A stretch of DNA of 64,000 bases from Micromonospora coxensis (GCF_900090295.1 NZ_LT607753.1:1922001-1986000); one strand, 5' to 3'. Positions 17,286 through 25,764 are shown, counted from the first letter of the stretch. Program-made: numbers and translations. The notes: generated by a model not told the origin, from the letters alone.

Positions 17286-18083
17286 TCACTGCGGGGCGCG
17301 GACCTGGTGGGTGAGGAAGGGCAGGACGGCGGCGGGCAGGGCCGGTGAGGCGACGACGTCGTAGTGGGTCAGGCCGGGCAGCACGGCCAGCCGGGAGGCG
17401 GGCCGGTCGGTGCCGTCCCAGCCGGCGTCCCGGTGCCCGCCACCGAGCAGGCCGAAGAAGTACGCCATGTGGGTCACCGGGATCGAGTCGGCGTCGGCGT
17501 AGACCAGCAGGGTGGGAGTGGTGAGCGCGGCCACCTCGGCCGACCAGTCGTACTCGCGGCGCAGCAGCTCACCGGTACGGGCCCACAGCCGTGGCCAGTC
17601 CTCGGGGCGGGGCGCGATCCGGGCGTACAGCTCGTGCGGGGGTGTGCCGCGCATCTGCTCGCCGACCCGCTCGTCCTGGGCGGCCATCGCGGCCAGCACC
17701 TGCGGGTACCAGCCCTGCCGGCGGCAGGGCGTGGAGACCAGCACCAGCCGGCGCACCAGCCCGGGATGCTGGATCGCGGTACGCAGCGCGACCCCGCCGC
17801 CGAGGGAGTAGCCGAGCACGTCGGCCTCGGGCAGGTCGAGGTGGCGCAGCAGCGCGGCGACGTCGTCGGCCATCGACTCGTACCGCAGTGGACGGTCGAC
17901 GTCGGCGGTGCGGCCGTGCCCCTGCAGGTCGACGGCGATCACCCGCCGCCGGGTGGCGAGGGCGGGCAGGACGGGGGCGAACATCTCCACCGCGCCGTAC
18001 CCGCCGTGCAGCAGCACCAGCGGGTGGCCGGCGCCGTGCACCTCGTACCAGAGGCGCAGGCCGTTCACGTCCGCGTAGCCCAC
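17286..18083 (-). CDS. Alpha/beta hydrolase
   Basis: 265 residues. Oxyanion-region LVLLHGGYG (about 23-31), nucleophile elbow GYSLGG (S near 102) and a late histidine in PGLTHYD complete the hydrolase triad pattern; the aspartate is likely in VYADADSIP. Substrate unknown. GTG start with GGGAGG 7 bases upstream. Convergent with the propeller gene. Confidence 0.85.
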   Translation of the reverse strand: MGYADVNGLRLWYEVHGAGHPLVLLHGGYGAVEMFAPVLPALATRRRVIAVDLQGHGRTADVDRPLRYESMADDVAALLRHLDLPEADVLGYSLGGGVALRTAIQHPGLVRRLVLVSTPCRRQGWYPQVLAAMAAQDERVGEQMRGTPPHELYARIAPRPEDWPRLWARTGELLRREYDWSAEVAALTTPTLLVYADADSIPVTHMAYFFGLLGGGHRDAGWDGTDRPASRLAVLPGLTHYDVVASPALPAAVLPFLTHQVRAPQ

Positions 18084-18204
18084 CCGCCGCCTCCCGTCGT
18101 CCCCCGTCAGGTGATTCTGGTACGCCTCGCCGGCCCCGCACCGGTGACGCGCGCGGGTTCCACCGCCGGGCGACGCGGGACCGGCCGAAACGGGCCGTCG
18201 GCGG

Positions 18205-19968
18205 CTATCCCGGCCGGACGCAGGGGTCGGTGACGGTGTAGGTGGGGCTCTGCGCGGTGCGACCGTCGGTGGCGGTCGCCCGTACCGACCAGGTCAGCGT
18301 CGACGCGCTCAGCGACCCGATGGTCGCCCGCGCGGCCGACCCGTCCACGGTCGTGGCCCGGACCGACGTCCTGCCCCCGGCGGGTGTCCAGCGCACCTCG
18401 GCGTCCCGGAGGGTGGCGCTGCCGGTGACCCGTACGGCGAGGCCGTACGTCTGCGCACCGCACCGCACCGCACCGGTGGCGGAGACCGTGAACGGCGCGG
18501 TGACCCGCGTGGGGCCGGTGGGCCGGGGCGCGGTCGGCACCGGGGCCGGTGCCACGGTCGAGGCCGGCGCGCCACCGCCCGGCGCGACATCGGGCGCGGC
18601 GGTCGCACCCGGGCGGTCCGCCTCGGTCGCGTCCACCGGGCCGGGCCTCGGGGCGATGCCGGACGGCGGTGGCGTGCCCGGGCTGCCGGCGGCCGTGGCC
18701 GCGCCGGGCGGCGGGGGTGCGGCGGCGGGTGCCGCCGGCTCGCCGGCCCGTGGCCCGAGCGCCCCGGACACCGGCCGGCCGGGGCCGTCCTGCGCGGCGG
18801 TCGGGCGGCCGGGCGCCAGCGCCCAGACGCCCAGCACGGCGAGCAGGACCAGCGGCGCCACCGTCGCGGCCACCCGGCGGCGCCTGCGGCGGCGTCGCGG
18901 CGGCGAGGTCACCCGGACGGGGTGCGCCGCACCCCGCCGCGCCCCCGCACGGTCCGCCGGGGCCCCCGACACCGCCACCGGGTCCCGCGCACCATCCGCG
19001 GACGCCGCCGCACCATCCGCGGACGCCGCCGCACCATCCGCGGACGCCGCCGCACCATCCGGGGACGCCGCCGACGTGGGTCCGTCCGCCGGTCCGTCCT
19101 CCGGTGACCCGCCGGGTTCGTCGGGCGCGGGCGGCAGGTCCGTCGTCGGCTCGGCCGTCACCGCGCCCGGCCCGGTCGCCGCATCGGCCGGGGTCGCGCC
19201 GACGAGGCGCGGCCACACCGTGTCGGCGACGACCAGGAAGGCCGGTGCCGTGTACGCCGAGAGCAGCGCCGCCGGGCTGAGTTGTTCGCGTCGCAGCGAT
19301 CCGCAGACCGCGCAGCCCTCGATGTGCCGCGAGACCCGCTTGCGCAGGGTCGGGGTGAGCCGGCCCTGCCAGCCGTCGACCAGGCCGGCGAGGGTGGGGC
19401 AGTCCCGTGCCCCGGTGCGGGCCACCAGCAGCGCCCCCAGCGCCCGTTCGAGCTGCGAGCGGGCGCGCGACAGGCGGGCGTGCGCGTGGTTGGTGGGCAC
19501 CCCGAGGGCCGCGCCGATGTCGGCGGACGACAGGTCGTGCCGGATGGCCAGGTGGACCACCTCACGGTCGCCCGGGTTCAGCGCGTCGGCGGCGGCGTGC
19601 ACCAGGTGGCGTACCTGCTCGGCGTTGACCCCGGTGGCCGGGTCGGCGAGGTCGGCCACCGGCTCGCCGGCCTCCTCCAGCGGCCGCGAGCGGGACCGTT
19701 CCCGCAGCTGCCGCAGGCACTCGGTACGCACGATCGCGTACAGCCAGGGACGCAGCCGGTCGGGTTCGCGGAGCTGGCCGATGCGCTGCCCGGCGACGAG
19801 GAACGCGTCGTGCACGGCGTCCGCGGCGGCCTCCGGCTCGCGCAGCACGGTCCGGGCGTACGTGTACAGCCGGTCGGCGTAGCGCCGGTAGATGCCCTCC
19901 AGGCCGGCGCGCTCGCCCCGGCGCACCGCCTCGACCAGGGCGGTGTCGTCCTGCGCCGCCGTGTCCAT
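18205..19968 (-). CDS. ECF sigma factor fused to zinc finger, membrane helix and extracellular domain
   Basis: 587 residues. Sigma regions 2 (about 10-80) and 4 (about 120-180) are followed by an anti-sigma-type zinc motif (H215-x3-C219-x2-C222 in RHIEGCAVCG). A low-complexity linker holds DGAAASA repeats encoded by four 21-bp tandem copies (18989-19072). An arginine run and one helix (about 366-385) lead to a proline-rich stalk and a C-terminal domain of about 95 residues with an Ig-like pattern and two cysteines. So sigma and anti-sigma sit in one membrane-anchored chain with an outer domain. Release probably needs proteolysis. ATG at 19968 has GGGGGA before it. Divergent from the secreted repeat protein. 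Confidence 0.8.
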   Translation of the reverse strand: MDTAAQDDTALVEAVRRGERAGLEGIYRRYADRLYTYARTVLREPEAAADAVHDAFLVAGQRIGQLREPDRLRPWLYAIVRTECLRQLRERSRSRPLEEAGEPVADLADPATGVNAEQVRHLVHAAADALNPGDREVVHLAIRHDLSSADIGAALGVPTNHAHARLSRARSQLERALGALLVARTGARDCPTLAGLVDGWQGRLTPTLRKRVSRHIEGCAVCGSLRREQLSPAALLSAYTAPAFLVVADTVWPRLVGATPADAATGPGAVTAEPTTDLPPAPDEPGGSPEDGPADGPTSAASPDGAAASADGAAASADGAAASADGARDPVAVSGAPADRAGARRGAAHPVRVTSPPRRRRRRRRVAATVAPLVLLAVLGVWALAPGRPTAAQDGPGRPVSGALGPRAGEPAAPAAAPPPPGAATAAGSPGTPPPSGIAPRPGPVDATEADRPGATAAPDVAPGGGAPASTVAPAPVPTAPRPTGPTRVTAPFTVSATGAVRCGAQTYGLAVRVTGSATLRDAEVRWTPAGGRTSVRATTVDGSAARATIGSLSASTLTWSVRATATDGRTAQSPTYTVTDPCVRPG

Positions 19969-20057
19969 CGTGTCCCCCGCTGCTCGTCGACCGGTCCAGT
20001 AGAACCCGCCGAATTTTTCTTCGGGACTTTCTGTTGGCATCCCGACCCCGGTTCGCT

Positions 20058-20082
20058 CCTACCGATGTCGCACATCCGTAGG
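20058..20082 (+). promoter_or_regulatory. Dyad/hairpin overlapping the ribosome site of the secreted repeat protein
   Basis: CCTAC-C-GATGT (20058-20068) pairs with ACATC-C-GTAGG (20072-20082), 10 of 11 pairs, across a 3-base loop. The right arm runs into the AGGAGAGG ribosome site (20080-20087) of the gene at 20097. It may be a protein-binding dyad or a translational switch. Confidence 0.45.
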
Positions 20083-20096
20083 AGAGGAAAGACGTC

Positions 20097-20969
20097 ATGC
20101 GAGAAGGATCGAACCGTACCCGGTGGACGCGTCGCACCCCCGCCGTCGTCGGGTCCGCGCTGGGCGCGCTCGTGCTCGGCCAACTGGCCCTCACCGGCCC
20201 GGTGGCCGCGGTGCCCGGCCTGAGCATCACGACGACGACCGGCCCCAGCAACAGCATCGCGAAGTCGCAGAACGCGACCTGCCCGGCCGGCACCGTGGTC
20301 ATCGGCGGTGGCGGGGCGATCACCGGCTCCGGGCTGGGGCAGGTCGGCATGGACATCATGAAGCCGCTGATCGGCGGAACGACGTTCTCGGTGACCGGCC
20401 GTGAGGACGAGAGCGGCGTCGCCGGCAACTGGGCGGTGACGGCGAGCGCGGTGTGCGCCCCGGCGCCCAAGGGCCTGGTGACCGTGTCCGGCAGTTCGGC
20501 GCCCAGCCTCGGCTCGTCCAACTGGTTCGAGAAGTCCTGCCCGCTCGGCAAGCACGCCATCGGGGTCGGCGGCGCGGTCGTCGGGGCGCCGAACAGCGAG
20601 GTCGTGCTGGAGGATCTGCGCATCCACCAGGGCAGCGTCGTGGTGGCCGGCGCCGAGGACGGCACCGGCTTCGACAAGTCGTGGTGGCTGGACGCCACCG
20701 CGATCTGCGCGGACCCGCTCCCCGGCGAGCAGCGGGTCACCGACGACAGTCTCTACAGCTCCGCCGCGACCCGGTCGGTGACGGCCACCTGCCCGCTGGG
20801 CACCCGGGTGCACGGGGTGGGCGGCGAGATCCTCGGCGGTGACGGCGAGGTCCGGCTGACCGAGATGCGGGCCCGGACCTCCACCACGGTCACGGTCGCC
20901 GCCGCCGAGGACGAGGACGGCTTCGGCAGCAACTGGAAGGTCCGGGCGTACGCCGTCTGCGCGAGCTGA
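20097..20969 (+). CDS. Secreted protein with three two-cysteine repeats
   Basis: 290 residues. A basic N-terminus and hydrophobic core (about 15-38) form a signal peptide. The mature part is three repeats of about 80 residues, each beginning with C-P-x-G (C62, C148, C232), then G-x-G-G, an acidic E-D-x-x-G segment, and ending in W-x-x-x-A-x-A-x-C-A (C120, C204, C288). Cysteines are 56-58 apart in each repeat, so one disulfide per repeat is likely. I do not recognise a named family. Excellent AGGAGAGG ribosome site. It is divergent from the sigma/anti-sigma fusion and may be its target. Confidence 0.75.
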   Translation: MREGSNRTRWTRRTPAVVGSALGALVLGQLALTGPVAAVPGLSITTTTGPSNSIAKSQNATCPAGTVVIGGGGAITGSGLGQVGMDIMKPLIGGTTFSVTGREDESGVAGNWAVTASAVCAPAPKGLVTVSGSSAPSLGSSNWFEKSCPLGKHAIGVGGAVVGAPNSEVVLEDLRIHQGSVVVAGAEDGTGFDKSWWLDATAICADPLPGEQRVTDDSLYSSAATRSVTATCPLGTRVHGVGGEILGGDGEVRLTEMRARTSTTVTVAAAEDEDGFGSNWKVRAYAVCAS

Positions 20970-20981
20970 CCCGTCGGTGGT

Positions 20982-21013
20982 GTGGTCCGTGCCGGCCGTC
21001 CGGCACGGACCAC
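20982..21013 (+). terminator. Strong hairpin after secreted repeat protein
   Basis: GTGGTCCGTGCCGG (20982-20995) pairs perfectly with 21000-21013 over a 4-base loop, 12 bases after the stop. Confidence 0.65.
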
Positions 21014-21120
21014 CACGCCCGGCCCGCCGCGCGGCTCGGGTGGTCGCGCCGGTCGACGCCGTCGACCCACCCCGTCCGGGCTCGCCGGCTCCGCCGCCGG
21101 GTACCCGGGCGGGACGCTGG

Positions 21121-22113
21121 TCAGGCGGTTGTCCGGACGAGGGCCGTGAAGCGCCACGGGGCGACGGTGGTCCGGCCGGCGTGGCGCAGCATCGCCCTGA
21201 CCACCAGTGGGTGCACCAGGCGTACGGCGGCGAGGTAGGCGCGGCCGGACCGGGACCGGCTCGCCGCCAGGGTGGCCACGGTGACCGTCGTGCCGTCGGC
21301 GTCCGGCTCGACCAGGACGCCGGCGCGGAAGTCCAGGTGGCCGGCATCGGTGCCGAGCAGCACCTCGCGGTCGGTACGGGTGATGGTGTCGAAGGCGGAG
21401 GCGTCGCCGCGTTCGATGCCGAACGGGGTGACCAGCCGGTTCCTCAGCCGCAGCAGCGCGACCACGACCCGGGGCGGGTTGCGGAAGACCGCGTCCGCCC
21501 AGTCCTGCGGGTCGGTCGTGGTGCCGGGTGGCACCCGCAGCGCGAAGGCGTCGGCCAGGTCGGGCCGGTGGACGGAGCCGGGCAGCAGGGTCGCGGCGGC
21601 GGGGATCGGCACGCCGCGTACCCGGGCGCTCTCCATGCCGACGGCGAGCCGGGCTCGCCACGGGTATCGGACGGGCTGCGCGACGGCGCCGGTGACGGCG
21701 CGTTCGGCGTTGTCCAGCAGGTGCTCGATGACGGTGTCGTGGCAGACCCGGACCAGGGTGGGCCAGAGCAGTCGCATCCGCCCGACCGGCCGGGCGCTCA
21801 ACCGGTGCCGCAGCACGCAGGCGTTCGGGCCGCGTTCCTCGACCTCCAGGGTGTGGGTGCCGATCAGGCCGGTGCGCGGATGGAAGGTCAGCTCGACCCG
21901 CCGGCCCGGCTCGTACCCGGTGACGTGGTACCGGATCGGGCCGTGCCCGCCGTCGGCGCCGACGGCGAGCGGCCGGTCGAACCGGACCGGCACCCAGGCG
22001 GGCACGGGCCAGAGCGGGTCGTCGGCGGCGCCGATCCGGTCCACCAGCCGGCCCACCACGGCGGCGGGAACAGGCAGCGCTCGTTCGTGGACGTTGTGCA
22101 CCGTGGCAGCCAT
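21121..22113 (-). CDS. SRPBCC and DUF2867 two-domain protein
   Basis: 330 residues. The first 150 resemble an SRPBCC lipid-binding fold (IRYHVTGYEPGRRVELTFHP); the remainder begins with PIPAAATLLPGSVHRPDLAD and matches DUF2867, including the FRNPPRVVVALLRLRNRL helix. Such fusions are common in actinobacteria, function unknown; binding or modification of a hydrophobic ligand is plausible. Divergent from a TetR gene with repeated CCGTACGCT motifs between them. Confidence 0.7.
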   Translation of the reverse strand: MAATVHNVHERALPVPAAVVGRLVDRIGAADDPLWPVPAWVPVRFDRPLAVGADGGHGPIRYHVTGYEPGRRVELTFHPRTGLIGTHTLEVEERGPNACVLRHRLSARPVGRMRLLWPTLVRVCHDTVIEHLLDNAERAVTGAVAQPVRYPWRARLAVGMESARVRGVPIPAAATLLPGSVHRPDLADAFALRVPPGTTTDPQDWADAVFRNPPRVVVALLRLRNRLVTPFGIERGDASAFDTITRTDREVLLGTDAGHLDFRAGVLVEPDADGTTVTVATLAASRSRSGRAYLAAVRLVHPLVVRAMLRHAGRTTVAPWRFTALVRTTA

Positions 22114-22122
22114 CGTTCGCCT

Positions 22123-22159
22123 CCGTACGCTCCCGTATGTTTTCCGTACGCTACCGTAC
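22123..22159. promoter_or_regulatory. Repeated operator-like motifs in divergent promoter
   Basis: CCGTACGCTCCCGTAT (22123-22138) and CCGTACGCTACCGTAC (22144-22159) are two near-identical 16-base units 21 bases apart, each with inverted CGTAC elements. The second overlaps the -10 box TACCGT (22152-22157) of the TetR gene, so binding should block it. Best read as the TetR operator. Confidence 0.6.
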
Positions 22160-22163
22160 AGTC

Positions 22164-22793
22164 ATGAGCGCGCGACGTGTCGAGCACGGTGACGGGAAGC
22201 GGACGACGTCCCGGCTGACGGCCGACGACTGGACCGCCGCGGCGCTGGACGCGATGGCCGGCGGCGGTCTCGCGGCGGTCGCCGTCGAACCCCTCGCCGC
22301 CCGGCTCGGCGCCACGAAGGGCAGCTTCTACTGGCACTTCGCCAACCGGGACGCCCTGATCGAGGCGGCCGTGCTGCGCTGGGAGCGGGAGCACACCGAG
22401 GCCGTCATCGGCCACGTCGACGCCCAACCCGACCCGCTGACCCGCCTCCGGCTGCTCCTCGGCCTCGTCCTGGAGTCCACCGTGCTCCAGGAGGACAATT
22501 CGGTCGAGCTGGCGATGCTGGCCACCGCCGACCATCCGCACGTCGCCCCGGTGCTCGCCCGGGTCACCGAGCGGCGGGTGGCGTACACCGCGGGGCTGTT
22601 CGCCGAACTCGGCTGGCCGGCCGACGAGGCCCGGCACCGCGCGCTGCTGGCGGTCACCGCCTACCTGGGCCACGCGCAGCTGGCACACGTCGCGCCGGGC
22701 ACCCTGCCGAGGAGCGCGGCGGACCGCCACCACTACGTCGAACAGATCTTCCGGCTGCTCACCGCCCCCGAGCCGCAGCACGGACAACCGTGA
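22164..22793 (+). CDS. TetR family regulator
   Basis: 209 residues from ATG 22164. Helix-turn-helix LAARLGATKGSFYWHFANRD (about 45-64) is typical. TACCGT ends 6 bases before the ATG and there is no ribosome site, so the mRNA is probably leaderless; a start at 22137 would lie inside the operator repeats. It is divergent from the SRPBCC-DUF2867 gene and likely represses it and itself. Confidence 0.85.
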   Translation: MSARRVEHGDGKRTTSRLTADDWTAAALDAMAGGGLAAVAVEPLAARLGATKGSFYWHFANRDALIEAAVLRWEREHTEAVIGHVDAQPDPLTRLRLLLGLVLESTVLQEDNSVELAMLATADHPHVAPVLARVTERRVAYTAGLFAELGWPADEARHRALLAVTAYLGHAQLAHVAPGTLPRSAADRHHYVEQIFRLLTAPEPQHGQP

Positions 22794-23096
22794 CGCCGTC
22801 CGCCGCCGGTCGTGTCGACGCCACCTCGCCCGCCCATCCCGCGCGGCGGACGGCCGACCCCGGCGGCACCCCGTAACTCGGCGCGTTCGAGCCGGTCGGC
22901 GCCGCACGGCCGGTAGCCCGTCCCGCGTGGAGGGCGTGACGCGGCGTACGCCTCGTCGTCGGCGACGACGGCCCGGTCGAGCGTCAGCGGCCGGCCGGCG
23001 CAGTCCGCGATCCGGACGAGACTCACGGTGCCACCGTCGTAGACGGCGGCGAACCGACACGGCAGGGACAACGGAGCCCGGCATCCCCGAACGAGG
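22794..23096. other. Region with no confident gene
   Basis: The minus strand has an open frame with coding-like composition from a TTG at 23071 (starting LPCRFAAVYDGGTVSLVRIA) that then degrades to glycine/arginine-rich sequence and runs into the TetR gene. There is no ribosome site and no family I recognise. It may be a gene remnant. Confidence 0.25.
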
Positions 23097-23492
23097 TCAG
23101 CGTGCGTCGAATCGGGCGCGGGCCTCGAAGACCCGATCCATGTGCGTCTCCGCCCAGTCCTTGATCGCGATCATGACCGGGAACAGTTCGTGGCCGAGCG
23201 GAGTGAGTTCGTAGTCGACGCGGACCGGCACCGAGGCCGTGACCGTGCGGGTGACCAGGCCGTCGCGCTCCAGCGTACGCAGGGTCTGGGTGAGCATCTT
23301 CTGGCTGACGCCAGCGATGCGGTTGGCGAGTTCGCTGTGCCGCTGCGGGCCGTCGGTGAGGGCGGGGATCACCAGTGCGACCCACTTGTCGGTGAGCCTG
23401 CTCAGCAGCTCACGGGTCGGGCACCGCTCCAGGAACGCGTCGTAGTCGCGTTTGGCCTGTTCACGGCGTTGCGCCGCGCTCATCGTCGCCAT
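23097..23492 (-). CDS. HxlR-type winged-helix regulator
   Basis: 131 residues. A cysteine in ERCPTRELLSRLTDKW (C24) followed by the HxlR core HSELANRIAGVSQKMLTQTL is diagnostic. Family members sense electrophiles or redox stress through this cysteine, and usually regulate an adjacent oxidoreductase. ATG at 23492 has GGAGG 5 bases upstream. Divergent from the quinone-oxidoreductase-like gene, its likely target. Confidence 0.85.
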   Translation of the reverse strand: MATMSAAQRREQAKRDYDAFLERCPTRELLSRLTDKWVALVIPALTDGPQRHSELANRIAGVSQKMLTQTLRTLERDGLVTRTVTASVPVRVDYELTPLGHELFPVMIAIKDWAETHMDRVFEARARFDAR

Positions 23493-23598
23493 CTTCGCCT
23501 CCACCGGTGCCCTAGGCACTTCGCGGTACCTACTTTCTCATGGTGCCCGCTGATCCGTACGGTCCTGATGATCACGAGAGTCCATCGAGGAGACAGCG

Positions 23599-24501
23599 AT
23601 GCGCGCAGTCAGCTATGCACAGTTCGGCGGGCCGGAGGTCCTGCACGTGGCCGACGTGCCGGTGCCCGAGCCGGGACCGGGGCAGGTACGGGTGAGGGTC
23701 GCCGCGTCCGTGGTCCACCCGGTCGACCTGATGATCCGCTCCGGCCGGTTCCCGGCCCCGCTGCCGACCGGTCTGCCGTACACGCCGGGCTGGGACGTGG
23801 CCGGCACCGTCGACGCGGTCGACCCGGCGGTCGAGCAGTTCACCATCGGCGACGAGGTCATCGGCTTCTCGCCGTGGCTGCGGACCACGGTCGGCGCCCA
23901 CGCGGAGTTCGTCGTGCTCGACGCGGCCTGGCTGACCTCCGCGCCCGCCGGCGTCCCCGCCACCGAGGCGGCGACCCTGCCGACCAACGTCCTCGCCGCC
24001 GCCCAGGCACTCGACCTGCTCGCGCTCCCGGCGGGCTCGAGGGTGCTCGTCACCGGCGCCGCCGGGCAGGTCGGCGGGTTCGTCCTGTCGCTGGCCCGAG
24101 CGGCCGGCCTGCTCGCCACGGGACTCGCCGGCCCCGACGACCGTGCGTTCGTGGAGTCGCTGGGCGCGGCATTCCTGTCGCGCTCCGACGACCTGAGCGG
24201 GACGTTCGACGCGGTCGTCGACCTGGCGGTGATCGGCCCCTCGCTGCTGGACCTCGTCCGCGACGGCGGCGGCTACGTGGCCGCGTCGCCACCGCTGCGC
24301 CCGGAACCGGTGCGGGGAATCCGGACCGTCGCGCTGGAGGTGCTGCCGGACGGAGCGCGGCTGGGCGAACTGGTCGACCTCGTCACCAGCGGCGACATCC
24401 CGCTTCGGGTCGCCGGCGTGTACCCCTTCGCCGAAGCCGCGGCCGCTCACGACCGGCTGGCTCGGGGCGGTGTCCGGGGCGGTGTGGTGATCGTCCCCTG
24501 A
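23599..24501 (+). CDS. Zinc-independent quinone oxidoreductase-like enzyme (MDR family)
   Basis: 300 residues. Typical quinone reductase start (MRAVSYAQFGGPEVLHV), VHPVDLMIRSG and nucleotide site VLVTGAAGQVGGFVLSLA (about 150-167); zinc-binding cysteines are absent. It should reduce quinones or reactive carbonyls with NADPH. GAGGAGA sits close before the ATG. Control by the divergent HxlR regulator is likely. Confidence 0.85.
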   Translation: MRAVSYAQFGGPEVLHVADVPVPEPGPGQVRVRVAASVVHPVDLMIRSGRFPAPLPTGLPYTPGWDVAGTVDAVDPAVEQFTIGDEVIGFSPWLRTTVGAHAEFVVLDAAWLTSAPAGVPATEAATLPTNVLAAAQALDLLALPAGSRVLVTGAAGQVGGFVLSLARAAGLLATGLAGPDDRAFVESLGAAFLSRSDDLSGTFDAVVDLAVIGPSLLDLVRDGGGYVAASPPLRPEPVRGIRTVALEVLPDGARLGELVDLVTSGDIPLRVAGVYPFAEAAAAHDRLARGGVRGGVVIVP

Positions 24502-24554
24502 TCCCCGGCCCGAACCACCGCCGCCACGACCGCACCCACTGAAGGGAACGCCGC

Positions 24555-25022
24555 ATGCTCAGCTTCGAGATCAGACCGATCGGTACGGTCCGCAACGACC
24601 GGACGGATGCCCAGCACACCGACAACTGGGGTGCCGTCCGCAGCACGATCACCGTCGACGAGCGCTTCGGCGAGGCGTGCCTGCAGGGCCTGGAGGAGTT
24701 CTCGCACGTCGAGGTTCTCTTCGTCTTCGACCGGTTCCCGGAGCACGACGACTACCGCGAACCCCGCCCGAACCGCGGCCGCGCCGACCTGCCGCCCGTC
24801 GGCGTCTTCGCCGGTCGCGGTCCCCGCCGACCGAACCGCATCGGGGTGACGTGCTGCGCGATCGAATCCGTACGCGGCCGCGAACTGACCGTGGTCGGCC
24901 TCGACGCGGTCTCGGGCACCCCCGTCATCGACCTGAAGCCGACGATGACCGAGTTCCTGCCGGTCGACGTCCGGCAGCCGGAATGGGTCAGCCACCTGAT
25001 GTCCGAGTACTTCCGGCCGTGA
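24555..25022 (+). CDS. trmO: TrmO/TsaA-type tRNA methyltransferase
   Basis: 155 residues, single beta-barrel TsaA domain: IRPIGTVRN at the start, RRPNRIGVT (about 90-98, the family's RPNPIG motif with R for P) and IDLKP (about 125). The E. coli enzyme methylates t6A37 of some tRNAs using SAM. Shorter than E. coli TrmO because it lacks the C-terminal domain. AAGGGAA ribosome site. A tRNA-Val gene lies 120 bases further on the other strand; that proximity may be chance. Confidence 0.75.
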   Translation: MLSFEIRPIGTVRNDRTDAQHTDNWGAVRSTITVDERFGEACLQGLEEFSHVEVLFVFDRFPEHDDYREPRPNRGRADLPPVGVFAGRGPRRPNRIGVTCCAIESVRGRELTVVGLDAVSGTPVIDLKPTMTEFLPVDVRQPEWVSHLMSEYFRP

Positions 25023-25140
25023 GGAACGTCCTCCCGCTCCGCGCGACGCGGGACGGCGGGAGTGCGAGCCGGCACCGATACGCGCGGAGTGCGGGCGCCG
25101 CCCCGGGAGGTGATCTCCTCGGGGTGCTGGTGGTGAAGGG

Positions 25141-25212
25141 TGGGCGCGGCAGGTTTCGAACCTGCGACCCCTCGCTTGTAAGGCGAGTGCTCTCCCACTG
25201 AGCTACGCGCCC
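25141..25212 (-). tRNA. tRNA-Val (anticodon TAC)
   Basis: On the minus strand the acceptor stem GGGCGCG pairs with CGCGCCC; the D arm contains TAGCTCAGTGGGAGAGCA, the anticodon stem CTCGC/GCGAG encloses CTTACAA (anticodon TAC, Val GTA), and the T loop is GGTTCGAAACC. The discriminator is A and CCA is not encoded. 72 bases. Confidence 0.97.
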
Positions 25213-25296
25213 GGAACGCCCCGTACGGCGGGCCGGAGGGTGGCAAGCTTACCTGCCGGCCTCCGGCCCGGTCGAACGGTGTGCCCGGTGGGGACG

Positions 25297-25764
25297 TCAG
25301 CCGGCGACGGCCTCGGCGAGGGCCTTGCGCCAGCCCTGCTGGTCGCGCGCCTCGCCCGGCATGTTCATCTCGGCGAACCGGACCACGCCGGCCTTGTCGA
25401 TCACGAACGTGCCCCGGTTGGCGATGCCCGCCACGTCGTTGAAGACGCCGTACGCCTGGGCGACCGCCCCGTGCGGCCAGAAGTCGGCCAGCAGCGGGAA
25501 CTGGTAGCCCTCCTTGTCGGCCCAGATCTTGTGGGCGTAGACCGAGTCCACGCTGACGGTGAGGACCTGGACGTCGTCGTTGACGTACTCGTTGAGGTTG
25601 TCCCGCACCTCGCAGAGCTCACCCTGGCAGATGCCGGTGAAGGCGAGCGGGTAGAAGACCAGCAGCACGGTGCGCCTGCCCCGGTAGTCCGAGAGCCGGA
25701 CCTCCTGGTTGTTCTGGTCCTTGAGCACGAAGTCGGGCGCCTCGGCGCCAACCTCGATCGGCAT
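25297..25764 (-). CDS. Peroxiredoxin (AhpE/BCP type)
   Basis: 155 residues. The peroxidatic motif YPLAFTGIC places the reactive cysteine at C46. The sequence resembles actinobacterial AhpE, but a second cysteine at C51 (CQGELC) has the spacing of the resolving cysteine in E. coli BCP. It should reduce hydroperoxides in the cytoplasm. ATG 25764 has AAGGAG 6 bases upstream, excluding the longer reading. Next to DUF3052, as in several actinobacteria. Confidence 0.9.
   Translation of the reverse strand: MPIEVGAEAPDFVLKDQNNQEVRLSDYRGRRTVLLVFYPLAFTGICQGELCEVRDNLNEYVNDDVQVLTVSVDSVYAHKIWADKEGYQFPLLADFWPHGAVAQAYGVFNDVAGIANRGTFVIDKAGVVRFAEMNMPGEARDQQGWRKALAEAVAG

Noticed and set aside
18989..19072. 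CRISPR-like array in the sigma fusion gene
   Set aside because: The 21-bp units are contiguous without spacers, in frame, and encode the DGAAASA linker.
22794..23071. Possible minus-strand gene from TTG 23071
   Set aside because: It begins with plausible protein sequence but has no ribosome site, becomes low-complexity and overlaps the TetR end. Kept only as a possible remnant.
25141..25212. Integration site at tRNA-Val
   Set aside because: The 3' end of the tRNA is not duplicated nearby and no integrase gene is present in the window.
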